Source: Garcia nutans (taxonomy: Eukaryota > Streptophyta > Magnoliopsida > Malpighiales > Euphorbiaceae). Taken from it: 64,000 bases of DNA. A model generated the notes under the pieces. The model did no database searches and was not told the DNA's origin. It saw nothing but the letters and a program-made list of their open reading frames with translations. The DNA is taken from contig CANTUV010000002.1 of the NCBI GenBank assembly GCA_947685225.1, forward strand, positions 620,001 to 684,000. The letters are read 5' to 3'. The translations under genes and the position numbers were made by a program. This document shows, piece after piece, positions 21,793 to 34,689 of this stretch. The first letter of the stretch is position 1. Each line of letters begins with the position of its first letter.

Positions 21793-23091
21793 TGTTAGCC
21801 AAACTCTTTCTTTAATTCACTCTATTTTGATCTTAGGCAATCAAATTGAATGCACTAATATTTGTACTAAGTTATACTTTGCAAAAACATAATTGTTGAA
21901 AAATTTAAAAAGCCTAATCGGACAATTGATCAGTCCGACCAGACTTTTGGTTGTTTGTAACAAGAAATTTACAAAGAATAGATCATGGTCAAAAGTACTC
22001 TCAATTACTCATATTACCTTAAATTTTCTAACTAGACCAACACAAAGTATGACCGGACTTTGGATGAAAATTATCGAAGAATCATCTAGTAAGATTCATT
22101 CTCAGTGGTACTCTCACATTTTCAAAGTACTAGCAAAAGTATGACCTGACCACAAAAAGTATGACGATACCAGCAAAAGTATGACGGGACTAAAAGAAGT
22201 ATGTCCATACTAGCAAAGGTATAACTGGACAAGAAAAAGTAAGAGTGGACTAGAGAAAAAGAAAAATGTTTAAAAACTTCCAGTAAGGTTCACTCCCTAT
22301 TGTACTCATATATTTTTAGCATACCATGAAAAGTATGACCGGACCATCAAAAGTATGACTAAACTTTGGAAGCAGATTTCAAAAATTATAGCCTTTACTT
22401 ATTTAATCAATTAGTTTATCCCATATGTAGTAGCCATTGAAGAATTGTTGTCAAAAAATCAAAATGTCCAATCAGACCATATGTGGTATGACCATACTTT
22501 TCATGGTATGATCGGGAAATGGATGGTCCAAACATGAAATTGCTCTAGACAATAATTAAAGTGGGAGACAAAGTCCAAATATGTTGGAACCCACTTCAAA
22601 CGACTATATCAAGACTTGAAGGCTATAAATACTTCAAGAAACCTCTTTTTTCATAGTGATTATGATTACAATAGCTAAGATAAACAAATTTCATTTCTTT
22701 GCATCAAAATTTATATTTATATTCATTGAGTATTAGGTGTAAGTATTAAACAACATTGTAAGTTTGAGTGTAAGCTTTGAAACACTTAGGTTTTAAAGTG
22801 AGCCTAAGAAAGCTTTTATTAGGTTGTGAGGATAATACTCAAATCTTATAAAAGTTTGGTATGAGATTGTGAAAAACACTAAGTTAGAGTTAAGGTTGTA
22901 AAAACTCAAGATTAGTGGAACTTTAATTAGTTATTAAGGAAGTAGACGTAGGATTGAGGTAATTCAAATCACTATAAACTATTTATGTTTGATTCTTCTC
23001 TACTCTACTTCCATCTTTAACTTGTTGTTTTAATTTGTAATTTACCATCACTTCTTCAAATCAACCAGTTTACCCCCTCTCTTGGTTAACA
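21793..23091 (+). repeat. Copia 3' LTR
   Basis: It starts TGTTAGCCAAACTC and ends CTCTCTTGGTTAACA, complementary ends as expected for an LTR. At 22080-22260 (and again near 22330 and 22490) it holds tandem copies of AAAGTATGACCGGACT-like 20-25 bp units. The 5' LTR is not in the window, so the target duplication cannot be checked. Confidence 0.75.
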
Positions 23092-25164
23092 TCCTGGGAC
23101 AATATTGCTGATGACAAGTAGAGGCACTGGCGAAGATGATCTAGCCTTCCCTGTTTGCATCCGCCGCGTAAAGGCTAAAATATGTGTTAAAGATTAATAA
23201 ACATTGATAAGATAGGAAAATAAAAGGAGATAAGAAATATTATTGCTACATAATGAGACATAAGTCCACCCACAGATATGAACTAAAGAAGGTGATGGGT
23301 TGTATATCTAGGATAATCAGCCTATCAATCCACTAACACCTTGGTAGTATCACGAATATTACCTTTGGCAAGGATCTCAATCGAAAGAAAGAAGGATCTA
23401 AGGCATGACTCAAGAGGATCCTTAGGCATAGGCCTAACAATTGACCCTAGGTGTCTATTCCTCACACTATCTCTCTTGAATACTAGCAGTGGTATGAAGA
23501 ACCCTCTAGGAGATACATATGGGCAGATCGAGCATGGAAACTCCTCATGGCAAAGGACTAGGTATCCTCGAGGGCACCCCATTAAGCAACCTGAGTTTGA
23601 GAAATAATGGAATAAGTTAGAAAGAAAATGAGGAGGCGGTATAAAAGAAAGAAGAAAGGGAAATGAAGAATTAAGATTTTCTCACCTTGGAGAACTCCAG
23701 ATTGTTCAAAAGTGTCTATAGTTGGTTAACATCTTGCTCCTGACCTATGATGGAGGTGTTCCAAATATGTAATCGAGCATATTCTTGCTCTATAAAGTTA
23801 ATAAGCATTGGGATAAGCCCAATTGTATGTTAGATAAAAATGAAGGAATTATGAAAGAAATAAAAAAGAATGTTGTGCTGGTGAGGAATTGCCACACCCA
23901 AGTAGATGCAAGACTATCACACAACAGTCCTATGAAACCACTGCATAGAGCTACAAGACTGTTGCGCCACAGTTTTAAAGAACTACCACATGGCAGTTCT
24001 CTCTTATAATGTGGTGGTGTGAGGCCTTGCCCGAGCATTGATTTCGCCTATTAAAAATATGGAGCCAAAATGATCATTTAGGTCTAGTCTCATATGACAC
24101 CACCATGCATGGTCTCCACTTAATTTGGTAAGTACAAATTTAAAAAAGATCTTTTCTTTTGATATGATTTATTCCTTGATTTTTAAAAAGAATATTGTTC
24201 TTTTATTTTAAAAAAAAGAATGGCTTTATTTTGAAAGCTAATCGGAGAGTCGCCAACTTAAATTATTTGTTTTTGAAAAAATTTAAGAAAAAACAATTTT
24301 TGGTTGACTCCATGAAAATTCTGATTTTAAATCCAAGAAGGCAATAATTTGAAACCAATCACGATGGGCTCGGGTTAGATTTTCAATTAAAATTTAAGCG
24401 ATGGAAATATTCCCTTTTAAGTAGATCTTAACTATTGAGAAAAAATTGGTTTCATGTGAAGAAAGAGGTATTATGATTATAGAAATATAATGCATGAGCA
24501 AAATAAAATATGACATAAATAGTGAAATGAAAATTAAAGGTTAAAACCCCAAAATTGTATTCATAGGGGAGCTTTGGATCTAGCCCTTATAGATACTAGG
24601 TCTAATATAAATCCCCAACTAATTGTTAGAACTCTAAAAAATATTCACAAATTCTCAACTAATTATTACAACTCCGAAAAAGCATTCACAGAGGAGCATT
24701 AATCCATCCTTTGTGGGTATGCCTAAGCGCAAATCCTTCAAATAATAAAATAACCTTCAAATAATTCAAATTAAAAAATTAAAAAAACAATGGGGACCAA
24801 TTTTATAGTTTTTAAGGGGCTCGCTACTTGGAGTGAAATTCCACTATGCGTAGTTATCTCATTTTTATGAGGATTAGAGCCGTAAGTACTTTGTACCTTT
24901 GATTGCAAAGGATGACGTTTAATTAAGGTTTGGTACGTTCCTAATTTAAAAAATAAGAGCTTGAGAAAAAAATACCTTTGTGGATCTTTTCTCGACTGGC
25001 TTAATGTAGGGTTGAAGAGCTTTTCCACTTCACAACTCCACCACTTTTGGTGCCCTAATTAAACACTTGAAATAAAAGTGAGTAAGAAAGAAATAGAAAA
25101 ATTATATTGGTAAATTATTTTAATTTCATAATTTTAAGAGTATTTTGATAGTATTTTCCTTCCT
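23092..25164. other. Unresolved repeat-derived region
   Basis: I recognise no gene. On the minus strand, 23813-23690 reads as an exon-like segment (EYARLHIWNTSIIGQEQDV) ending at a donor-like GTGAG, with one stop inside. 23325-23582 is a further minus-strand open frame without recognisable motifs. 23880-24020 has short inverted repeats (CCACA/ACAGT types). At about 24244-24262 the minus strand reads TGGCGACTCTCCGATTAG, similar to the Tat primer binding site at 38829, so an undetected Tat-like element edge may lie here. Confidence 0.35.
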
Positions 25165-26991
25165 CTAAGAGGGGATTTTTGCCCCCACTCCCATGTGGAA
25201 TGGTTCTTGCGACTTTGGTACTGTTAGACTTAGGGCCTTAGATAACATGGGCCTAAACAAGGAGAAAATGGAGTTGCCACCTAGATGGGTTAGGAAGATA
25301 GAAAGAGGGAGATGACTTGATTCCTAAGGAATCCTCAACCCCTATATTGGGTTTGGAAAGTTAGTACGCATGGGGAATGGAAGAATGACCCAACACACCC
25401 ATAGTACTCGATTCATTGGAACCGACCTCCTTTTTAGGTCTAAATATTATTAATTTCTTATGTTATAATGACATTATCCATATTATATGCAATGAAATAA
25501 AAATAGATTCATCTATAAAATAGGAAAAAAATAGTATATCATAAAACAAAATAGGTACCCATCCTTAGATGGAAACATACCCTTACAATGCTCAAATGTT
25601 CATAATATAAATAAAATGGGACACCCATCAAGTGATGGAAACATATTCCTACAATAATTCCAAAGTTTTTAAAATAAATGAAATAAACAAAAGAAACAAG
25701 GCACCCACAAATTGGAAACATGCCTTCTACATATTAAAATCCCCTTTAAAATTTAAATAATAAAACAAACACAAATCCATAAACATATAAGTAATCATTC
25801 AAAGAATTATAAAACTATGGCTTAGTAAAATGGAAATAGAGATTAATCATAAAGAATTATAATCCACAAATAAATATTGACCCACTTGATGAGAGAGCAA
25901 GGGATCGGGGCAGTGCCCCCAAAAGGTAAACAATTTACAAGATTTGATTTTGATGGGGAATTAGGGTTTTATTAATGAAATTAGGTTGAACATATAAAAT
26001 TAGGGTTTTATAATATGATTAGTGTTTTTACTTAAACTAGGGTTTAACATGCGAATTAGGGTTTTGATATGTAAAATATAATTTATTATACAATTAGGGT
26101 TTTAGATTTATGGAAACAAGAATGAAATAAATAATTGATGTTACTGTGAAAAATTTATGATATTGTTTACTAATGGAACTATAAAATAAATTAATTGGTA
26201 AGAGAAAACAATTGAATTAATTAAAAGAAATCAAACCTACATTTATCGGCTCCACCAATCTAATACATTGAATCGAGATTTTTATCTTATTGCCCGAGTC
26301 CACCTAATTTTTGGTTAGAGATCTGATGCAAATCCAAGGACAATTGATGTGTTTGGTTTTTGCCTTCTTAGTTGTTGTGTCTTGACTATGTGTGTTTTGG
26401 CTTCTGTGTGTTTTTATTGCTTTTCTTTGTTAATTCTTATTGCCCCTTTTCCTTTTTAATTAAACTTGTATTTATATGCAACATTAGGTCAAAGTCTCAT
26501 CCTTTAGCCTAATTTATATGAGCTTAAATATAATTTAAACCCAACACAATTTGTATATAGCCCCGGATTAAGTCCAAAAATAGAAATCATATCAAATTAA
26601 AATTGGACAACTCTAATTTAAATCAACTCATATCAAATTAATTAATTTGAAATGAATTCGAATTAGACTATGACCCAATTCAATATAAATGATACCATAT
26701 CAAATTGGGCAATTCTAATTTGAAATGGGATGAACTCATATCAAATTGGAGTGTCCAATTTGTCATGGACATGTCCCATATCGAATTAAACCAAGCCAAA
26801 CCCAACTTAACTTTGGATCGGACCTCTTTAGGGGTTTAAAAAATTAATCGACTTATTTTAGGCCTTATAAAATTGGACCGATCTAATTAAAAGCTTTAAA
26901 TTAGATTTAAGCCACTAAGAATAGACCGAATTTGACTTGGCCTCTATTAATTGCGATCAGACTAGCGTATCGCCAAAATTAAGGGTCTACA
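25165..26991 (-). repeat. Tat LTR in minus orientation (LTR C)
   Basis: The LTR start TGTAGACCCTTAATTTTGGC is at 26991 on the minus strand. The far end near 25171 keeps GGGAGTGGGGGCAAAAATCCCC but has lost the terminal GCTCACA. A minus-strand TATA box (ATATAAATA) lies at about 26469-26477, followed by five TTAGGGTTTT motifs on the plus strand (25960-26105). It is diverged from LTRs A, D and E, so it is an older or different subfamily. Confidence 0.8.
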
Positions 26992-27980
26992 CTTCCAAAA
27001 ATTAGACCCCCCCCTTTTTTGAAGAAGGGTTATAGGATTAAAATTCAAAGGGCCATGTGCATATCAGCCAATCTGCTCATGTACAGTTGGTTTGGCTTGT
27101 GTTTGTGGTGTAGTCGTGCCGATGAGACATTTATTTATTTTTAATTAAATGTGTCAAATTCATTTCTTATTTTTTATTAGCACAATTTTGAATAGGGAGT
27201 ACTTAATTTAATTAGGTCATAAATTCAGGGCTTGTAATGACCTTTTTTTGGATTTTTAGGTCGATCGTACCCATCTAGACTCTAATTTGTATGATTTCAA
27301 TTTTGTTGGAATCATGATCATTTGCATTTTAATTAGGTGCATAATTAGATATTCATGGATACCCCCTATAATGGTTATTTTGTTTGAAAAGTAACTATGA
27401 TATTGTGAACACAAGAACTTTAATGCAAATGTCATGTAATGGAATGATCTTCTGCTCTAGGGTGATTGGGAAGGCTTATACTAGAATTTATCCTAGATTA
27501 TCTATGTAAACCTTCCTTAATGGAGAGAAGGAAAGTCCAACCCAGATTTGACTTAATATGTCTATGACCTATTCTAATAGGGTGAGGAAAGGCCCATTTT
27601 AGGTTTTTACTTGAAATGTCTATGTAAACCTACCCTAATAGGGAGTAAAGAAAGGCCCATTTTAGGTTTTGACCTAAAATGTTTATGTAAACCTACCCTA
27701 ATGGGGGTAAGAAAAGGCCCATTTTAGGTTTTAACCTAAAATATTCAAATAAACCTACCCTAATGGTAGTAAGAGAAGGCCCATTCTAGATTTTTATTTT
27801 GAAACTTCTTAATTCAGCTATCATGTTTGAGATTTAGTTTTTGGTTGAAAATGTTGGGTTTTCTAATTCAAGTATTGTAAAACTTTTATTTTCTTTGGAT
27901 ATAGAGGGGTCCTTCATTTCTGCCAGTTATAGTGATTTATTTTACTTAAGGATAAGCAAAAACTCAAGTGTGGGGGAATT
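26992..27980 (+). other. 3' internal part of an Athila-like element
   Basis: No ORF. It ends in AACTCAAGTGTGGGGGAATT, the polypurine tract that precedes Athila-type LTRs, directly before an LTR start at 27981. A tandem array fills 27480-27790. The left edge is the start of LTR C, which probably interrupted this element. Confidence 0.65.
27480..27790 (+). repeat. Tandem repeat of about 62-68 bp, five units
   Basis: The unit contains GGCCCATTTTAGGTTTTGAC, then ATGTAAACCTACCCTAATGG and GTAAGAAAA. Unit similarity falls at the ends of the array. Confidence 0.88.
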
Positions 27981-29409
27981 TGATAAGTGTATAGTTGATG
28001 ATATTTCTTCCCCTATTTCTTAATATATTTATTTTCAAGTTGAGTTTAATTTATTTGTTCAAGTGTTTATTAGGGTTGATTCTAGGAACCTTTGACATGT
28101 TGGGACCTTAAGGTTATTTAGGCTGGAATCATGGATGAAAGACAAGGAAAGGAGCTTGGGCAAATTCTTCAATTGACACTCATAGTGACATGGGCATGTC
28201 AATGGCTGTGTCATTCAACTACTTTACAGAAGCCTCGACACACCCACAAACATAGGCGTGTCACTGAACATGCCATTGATCCTGCCTTACAAAAGCTGTG
28301 ACATGCCCATAAACACGGGCATGTCCCTGACCGTGTCCTTAACTCAGCATTGCAATAGCAATGACATGCCAAGGACATGGGCGTGTCACTACCCATGTCA
28401 TTAAAGGTTGAAACAACACCATTGACATGCCTACAGACACGCACGTGTCAATTGGCGTGTCAGGCAAAATTTGTGGGCTATAAAATTTGAGCTACAGTGC
28501 AAATTAGGGATCCAGTTTTTATTATTAGAGCTGACTTCCTGAGAAAAAGAGAGTTTTGGCAGTTGAGAGTGAAGGTGAAGATCCAATTCATGCGAGATTT
28601 AAATGAAGATTCAAGGATTGAAGTGAAGAAACAAAAATCATTCATTATGGATTGCTTAAATTCTTTTACTTATTTCTTTTGTTTTGGTTTTCTGGTTATG
28701 AACATGAGCTAAAGTGTTTCTATTATGAACATGAGCTAAAGTGTTTCTATCTAGATATTTATGAACCCTAGCCTTATTGCATGGATTGAATAGTTCTTAT
28801 TAAATTAAATCATTTGATTGAGTTGTTTTATCCTTTTGATTCTTAATTTCTTATTTCCAATTGATAATAGCATGCTTATTGATTGGTTGCAATTTTCATA
28901 TTATTGACTTGAGAAAGCTTGATATGAGCAAAATTTTCATTAGGATTGAGGGTTGATTGGAGTGCTAGAGATAGACTTACAAGACCCTTTGGTTCAAATT
29001 TCTTTGTTCTTATTGCAAGATCTATTTAATTATGATTGAGAAGAGATTCCTAACATTCTACTTAGTGATTAGGGATTAATTCACTCGAGAGAGGTTTTGA
29101 TCTAATTTAGAGGAATGCCAATTAAGCTCTATTATTTGATTTAATTGAATTGATATTCATAAATATTTTTATGGCTAGGGGGATTCAATATCTAGATAGT
29201 ATTTTCATCATCAACTTTTTTTGCACCATATTTAAATTTTTTTTTACTTTAATTTATTAAGTAATTCATCTTTTATTTTAATCATCACAAAAACTATTGA
29301 TTTGATAAACAATAGTTGAAATTTGCACTAGTACTTGACATTGTCTCCAGTGGAATAATATCTTACATACTACTTTATTACTTGCGCGACCCGTGCACTT
29401 GCGGTAACA
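27981..29409 (+). repeat. Athila-like 3' LTR
   Basis: It starts TGATAAGTGTATAGTTGATG right after a polypurine tract. It ends with GCGACCCGTGCACTTGCGGTAACA, the GACCCGTGCACTTGCGG form usual for Athila LTR ends. Length 1429 bp, almost equal to the solo LTR at 32604-34034. It contains a CGTG palindrome array (28180-28470). Confidence 0.78.
28180..28470. repeat. CGTG palindrome array in Athila-like LTR
   Basis: About four units contain GACATGCCC-ATAAACACGGGCATGTC and CCGTGTC; the last ends TTGGCGTGTCAGGCAAAA. Layout and final unit match the array in the gypsy LTRs (44390, 52865), although this LTR is from a different lineage. Confidence 0.8.
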
Positions 29410-30776
29410 CTGCGATAGCATTGATTCGCCATCACCCAGCATCTAGCTTGAAGGCAAGTGAAGCCTAGCATCTAGCCCGAAGGCAAATCAAATAATTGCT
29501 CAAAAGCTAGCCCCGAAAGCAAATAATGAGGATAACCTCATAGGCATGCCGTCAAACATAGAACTCTGAAAATTGAATAACATACTAGTCACACAATTAT
29601 TACATATATTTCATTATCAATCTCTTTCTCATTTTATTATATTTCATTAGGCACATTGCCTCTTTTCTTATTATCAATTAGGCATATTGCCTTATTTTCT
29701 TATTTATTTCAATGTCATCTCACTTCATATCGTCATATACCAACATATAATCATAATGTACCACATTTTAGATTTACAACACATTACCCAATTATTTTGG
29801 GTATTTTCACATTTTACGCAATTTAGCCATTAACAATGGCTGTTCACAGTGCATTTAATGCATATATGACATTGCACATGTCATAGCACATTATTCATAA
29901 ATAATCAAAACATCAAGTAGCTTAAAACATTTTCCATTTCAAAATTTGTTTAGCCAAATGTAATGAAAACATGTCTAATTCATCCAAAGTTTGTACTTAC
30001 CTCTAAAAGCAACCAAAAGCAAGCTCAAACATCACCTTCAACCTTCTCTTCCAACTTGCCCTTCAACACTTAGCTTGGGCAAATCAATTCTCCTCAATGC
30101 CTAAACCAAATGTGATCATAAATAATCATTTAGTATCACATTCTAAGGCATTTCCAATCTTAAATCATAATTAAACATCATTCAAACTAAAATTCCAAAG
30201 TTAAGGCTAACCTCATTTTAACTTTGGAATACCATACTAGGCCATTCAATTTGGTATTTTAAATTTATTTATATTATTAAAAATATATTTTAACATATTT
30301 AAAACAATTACATTACAAAAACACATATTTATGACCAAAATCCTAAAATGGCATAACTTTCCCCCATTGAAGGTTTCCATTTCAATTCAATCCAATTGTC
30401 ATTTCAAGCTTATATTCATCACTTTTATTATGAAAGAACATGCTTTAACAAATAAAATCAAACAATTCAATAACTTTGAAAAATCACTTTTCCAAAACCC
30501 TAAATCACCACTTCCATTCTCAAACTCCAATCAAACTCAACCAAATCCAATATTTGACTTTAAAATACTTAATTATGCATCAAATAAATCATTTAGAATC
30601 AATTTTCACAATTAAAATCTATGAATTCAACAGTCCAAAAGTTACATAAACCTAAACTCTCTCTCTCTCTCTCTCTTCACCAATCCTTATCCAAACTCAA
30701 CCATTTCTTTAATCCAACCTTAGTGTTAATCACTTAAATTAGCTTCATCCATACCAAATAAACAATTAAACCTTAG
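29410..30776 (-). repeat. Gypsy LTR fragment in minus orientation
   Basis: CATAGGCATGCCGTCAAACA and AGAACTCTGAAAATTGAATA (29548-29590) match the gypsy LTR at 14690-14735 and 52390-52440. A distinct array with AGCATCTAGC-TGAAGGCAA units lies at 29438-29530, where related LTRs have other units. GTTTGTACTTACCTC (29990-30003) is also shared. Both ends are cut by neighbouring LTRs. A CT microsatellite lies at about 30657-30678. Confidence 0.75.
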
Positions 30777-33700
30777 TGTAAACCCTTAATTTTTAACCAA
30801 GTATAGTCCAATATTTTAAAATAAGTTCGAAATAATTTTTATGGTATTTATTATTTATTTTAATATTTATTATTTAATTTAATAATTATTTTAATAATAT
30901 AATATTTATTATTTAAAATTTAATGTTTAAAAATAAAAAATAATAAAAATAAAAATTGAACCAATGGGTGAACGACATGCATAAGTCGTATGGCACTCCG
31001 ATTCGCCGAAGGCCATTTCATCGCAGGTTTGGTCTGCGGCAAATTGTCCATAGGTCAATTCGCTACAGGCCTTGTCCTGTAGCAAAATGCACCTAGCGTA
31101 TAGCTTCGCTCACAGCTCACATGCCAATTCTCGCAGCGATGGCCCGCAGCTCACCCCAACACCTAGCGCCCCCGTGCAGCAGGCCCAATTTCTCACAGCC
31201 CGTACCTTCGGGCAATTTTCGCCTAAACCTTATTAAGCTCTATTATTTTTATTTTTTTGAACAATTTTGATTTCCTTAAACAACCAGTATTAGGTTTTTA
31301 ATTTTCCTATAAATAACATAATTAAAGACATAAAGAGAGGACTTCCGGACTTTTGATATTTTAGGAGACTTTTCTTTCGGTAGAGACTTTGGACATTAGT
31401 GGAGACATGAGAATTTGAGGCTAAAACTTCTGGGATTCTCTTGGACAGTAAGAAGAGAAGATCCAACTTACAAAATCAAGGCAACAAATCAGTGTTGTCT
31501 TAGTGATTGTTCTATCAGAATTTCATTCAATAAATTGTGGAGGAACCAATAACTAAGGTACATTCTGAAATAAATAAATATGACATGCTTTGATTGTTTC
31601 AAGTATTGAATATGTTCTTTCTTCATCTAAATTAATTCATAGTAGATTATGTATTTAAATTTTAATCTATCCAGTAGCCATCCATACAAGAATATGTATT
31701 ATGCAATCACAATAGTTTCATTTTTTCAAGCATCAAAAGCTCTAATCTTATTCTCATAAACCTTAGATCTCTTTTACTTAAACCCTATATTGTTTTCTTA
31801 AAACCATAAAACCCTAATTAATTTTATTTTTCAAATCTTCACAGCAGCTTAATATTTTAAATTATAATAATAATGTTAATTCCAAAATCCTAAAACCTTA
31901 ATATTTAAACCTAAAACCCTCTAAGCCCTAATTTGATTATTAAAATTCTAAAACCCTAAATTTATACATTTATTACTTTATTTAATTTTAGATTTGATTA
32001 TGTGATTGGTCATATATTTTATGAATGATTTACTTAAATTTTGATGGTTGATTTATTTAATTTATCATGAATGAATATTTTCTTAATAATTATTTGTTTA
32101 TTAAATTTGTAAAGGGTATGTTTTCATGATTGGATACCTCAATAATTAATCTTTATGTAATTTAAATTATTTTCATATTTTGGGATTAATGTAAAGGACA
32201 CGTTTCCATCTTTCAGTGGGCAACAAATTTAGTTTTGAATATCAAACGATGTAAGGACATGTTTCCATCCTCGAATGGGTGTCCATTTATTTATTTTGTT
32301 TGAACATTGCTTTAATTTTTAATAAAGTATTTATTTATTCTTATCATTGCATGTATTATGGAAAATATCATTATATTAAAGAATTTTATAATATTAAGAC
32401 CTGAAAAGGAGGCCAGTTCCAATGAACCAGGCATTGTGGGGGTGCTGAGCCATTTCTCACTTTCCTTACGCGTACCCAACTTTCTAAACACAATAGGGGG
32501 TTGGGAATTTTTTAGAAATTGAGTCATCCACCCTTTTCTTTTTCCCGGCCTATTCGGGTGCCGACTTCATTTTCTCCTGGCTTAGGCTCGTGTTCTCTAA
32601 GGCCGATAGAGTGAAATTAGGAATAACATTTTTTATAATTCTAACCATAATTTAATCATTTTGCAATTGAATTTGATGGATTTTGTTCATTTGAGTTAGA
32701 ATCATTATAATCATGCTTGGAAAGACAAGATTCAAAGTTTCTAAAGATTAGAGGTGCAAAATTGAAGAAAGGCAAGCAAAAAAAATGAAGAAAATACAAA
32801 TGCCATGCCCGTGGCCCTTCAGGCCATGACCTTGGGATTTAAATCAAGTTTGCTATAGCAAAAGGACAAAATTCCAAAAGCCAAATGGATGCCACGATCA
32901 TGGCATTGATAGGACACGACTGTGGGATTGATTTCTCTACTGCTTGAGCCAAGAAAAAGAAGAAAATTCAAAATTGGCAGCCTCCACTCATATGCCACGA
33001 CCGTAGCATTGAAAAGCCATGACCTTAGGGCCAAAATTCATGACCTTGAGCAGAAAATTTGGAAAGTGGTGAACCAAACATGATGTGGCCTAACCTTTTT
33101 CAGTTTTTTCCCACTAAAGAAGTTTCCAAGCACTCTATATAAACACACTTCCTCTATGGTTTCAAGATATTAAAAGATTTACAAGAATTAGATGAGATTC
33201 ATGCAAGAAATAAATGTAGTTTAGAGTTTTCTCAAAAAGGAGAGTGAAATTCTAGTTCAAGAAGAAATTCAAGTTCCAAGTCAAGATCTTCTTCAAAGAA
33301 ATAGAGTTTGATATTTCTTGTTCTTTAAATTATGTTTTTAATTAATTTCTTTTATAATTGCAATGTTTTTATTTCAATAATGAATAACTAATGCTCTTTA
33401 GGGTTGGTCCCTGTCATTGAATTTATCATGGAGTTATAAATGCTTATTTGAATTAATTTAGTTTATCCTTAAATTATTTTGTTATCTTTACTCTTAATGC
33501 TTTAATTATTTGGCCAATAATTAATTGAATTGAGGTGTTGTGTGATGGAGCGAGAGTGGAAGCATAACATTAGTCCATAGATGTAAAAATCTTAAGGAAG
33601 TTTTTCACTTAGAGATAAGGTTAAATACTTAAGAGGTTGATTAAAAACTCTCACAAAACCTAATGAATTGGTTTAATTACTTGTAATCATGAGAGTATAC

Positions 33701-34110
33701 ATAAGGATTAAATTGATATTAGTTCTAGTACTTGAGAGAGACTTGAGCTTAATTTAGGAGAATTTAATAATTAATTAAAAGAAAACTAAATTAAATCAAT
33801 ACTTTAGAAAACCCATGATAAATCAATAAAGGTGACTTAACCCTAAGTTTTATATCATTAGATTTAATTCAAAGTAATTTGTTTTGTTTAATCATAACTC
33901 AAATTTAATAATACTTAATTTTAATTGATTAGTACTTAGAAGAAAACTTCCTCATTGGAACGATACTCTACTTATCATTATATTACTTGTTAATGATCTA
34001 TGCGCTTACAGTTAGCTAGGCTGAGTCCACAACAAAGGCCCCGAGAATAATAGTATTGAAGTCACAAGAATCATTCCACGTGGGAGTGGGGGCGAAAATC
34101 CCCAGTCACA
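30777..34110 (+). repeat. Tat-2 5' LTR (LTR D), interrupted
   Basis: It starts TGTAAACCCTTAATTTTTAA and ends AAAATCCCCAGTCACA, followed at once by a Tat primer binding site. It is split at 32603/34035 by an Athila-like solo LTR; without that insertion it is about 1.9 kb. TATA box CTATAAATA is at 31308-31316, and AAACCCTAA-type motifs cluster at 31785-31965. A GC-rich block with CGCAGC phrases lies at 31000-31210, before the TATA box. Confidence 0.87.
32604..34034 (+). repeat. Athila-like solo LTR with target duplication AAGGC
   Basis: 1431 bp flanked by AAGGC at 32599-32603 and 34035-34039. It begins CGATAGAGTG, a likely TGATA start with T changed to C, and ends GAGTCCACAACA. It contains palindromic phrases (CCATGCCCGTGGCCC, GCCACGATCATGGCAT, CCACGACCGTAGCAT; 32800-33050), the counterpart of the CGTG array in the LTR at 27981. 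Confidence 0.85.
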
Positions 34111-34685
34111 GTGGAGACTCCACTAGGGATAAGAGAAGTTGATTCCGTTGGTCTTTATATTATTTTATTCTTTCTTATTATGATATTATCCATTGCATCA
34201 TTTAGATTGCATCATGTGCATGAATTAGGATACCCGTGTTACCCATGTTGTGTCATGTAAGGGATACCATACTTTCACTCAAGGTATGGAGATCGAGCAT
34301 GATATAACAACTCATAGCCTTGTACCTTTTGGTATATACCTACTATGGGAGCCTAAAGCCTTTCAACCCAAAGACTAAAGCTCATGTAATTGGCCTAGTT
34401 ACATTCCTTAGGTTTTTACCTCAAATGCTTGTTGTTTGACTACGGTTAATTTATCTTTGTTTGAATCATGGGTTATTTGGTTTGTTCTTCTTTCTAATAT
34501 GACCTACCTACATTGTAAGTTCACAATAATTTTTCCTTTAAAGTCCAAAAGACCAAAGCTATTTTCAAAAATTTTCAAGATGGTATTTGGACATAAAAAC
34601 TTTTAAAAATGGATAAAAAAATTCTTTTTGACCACATTTCCCAAGCTCAAAGTCCAAAATTCATTTTTTCTAAAATATATGTGTT
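34111..34685 (+). other. Tat-2 primer binding site and leader
   Basis: GTGGAGACTCCACTAGGGAT follows the LTR end. The same position in Tat-3 reads TGGCGACTCCACTAGGGA; the C-to-A change would weaken priming here. Leader text then parallels 38847-39400 of Tat-3 until about 34685, where minus-strand copia begins. Confidence 0.8.
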
Positions 34686-34689
34686 TATG

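Noticed and set aside
30657..30678. CT microsatellite as a regulatory GA-box
   Set aside because: A simple repeat in a truncated LTR fragment with no adjacent promoter or gene; no functional claim is justified.
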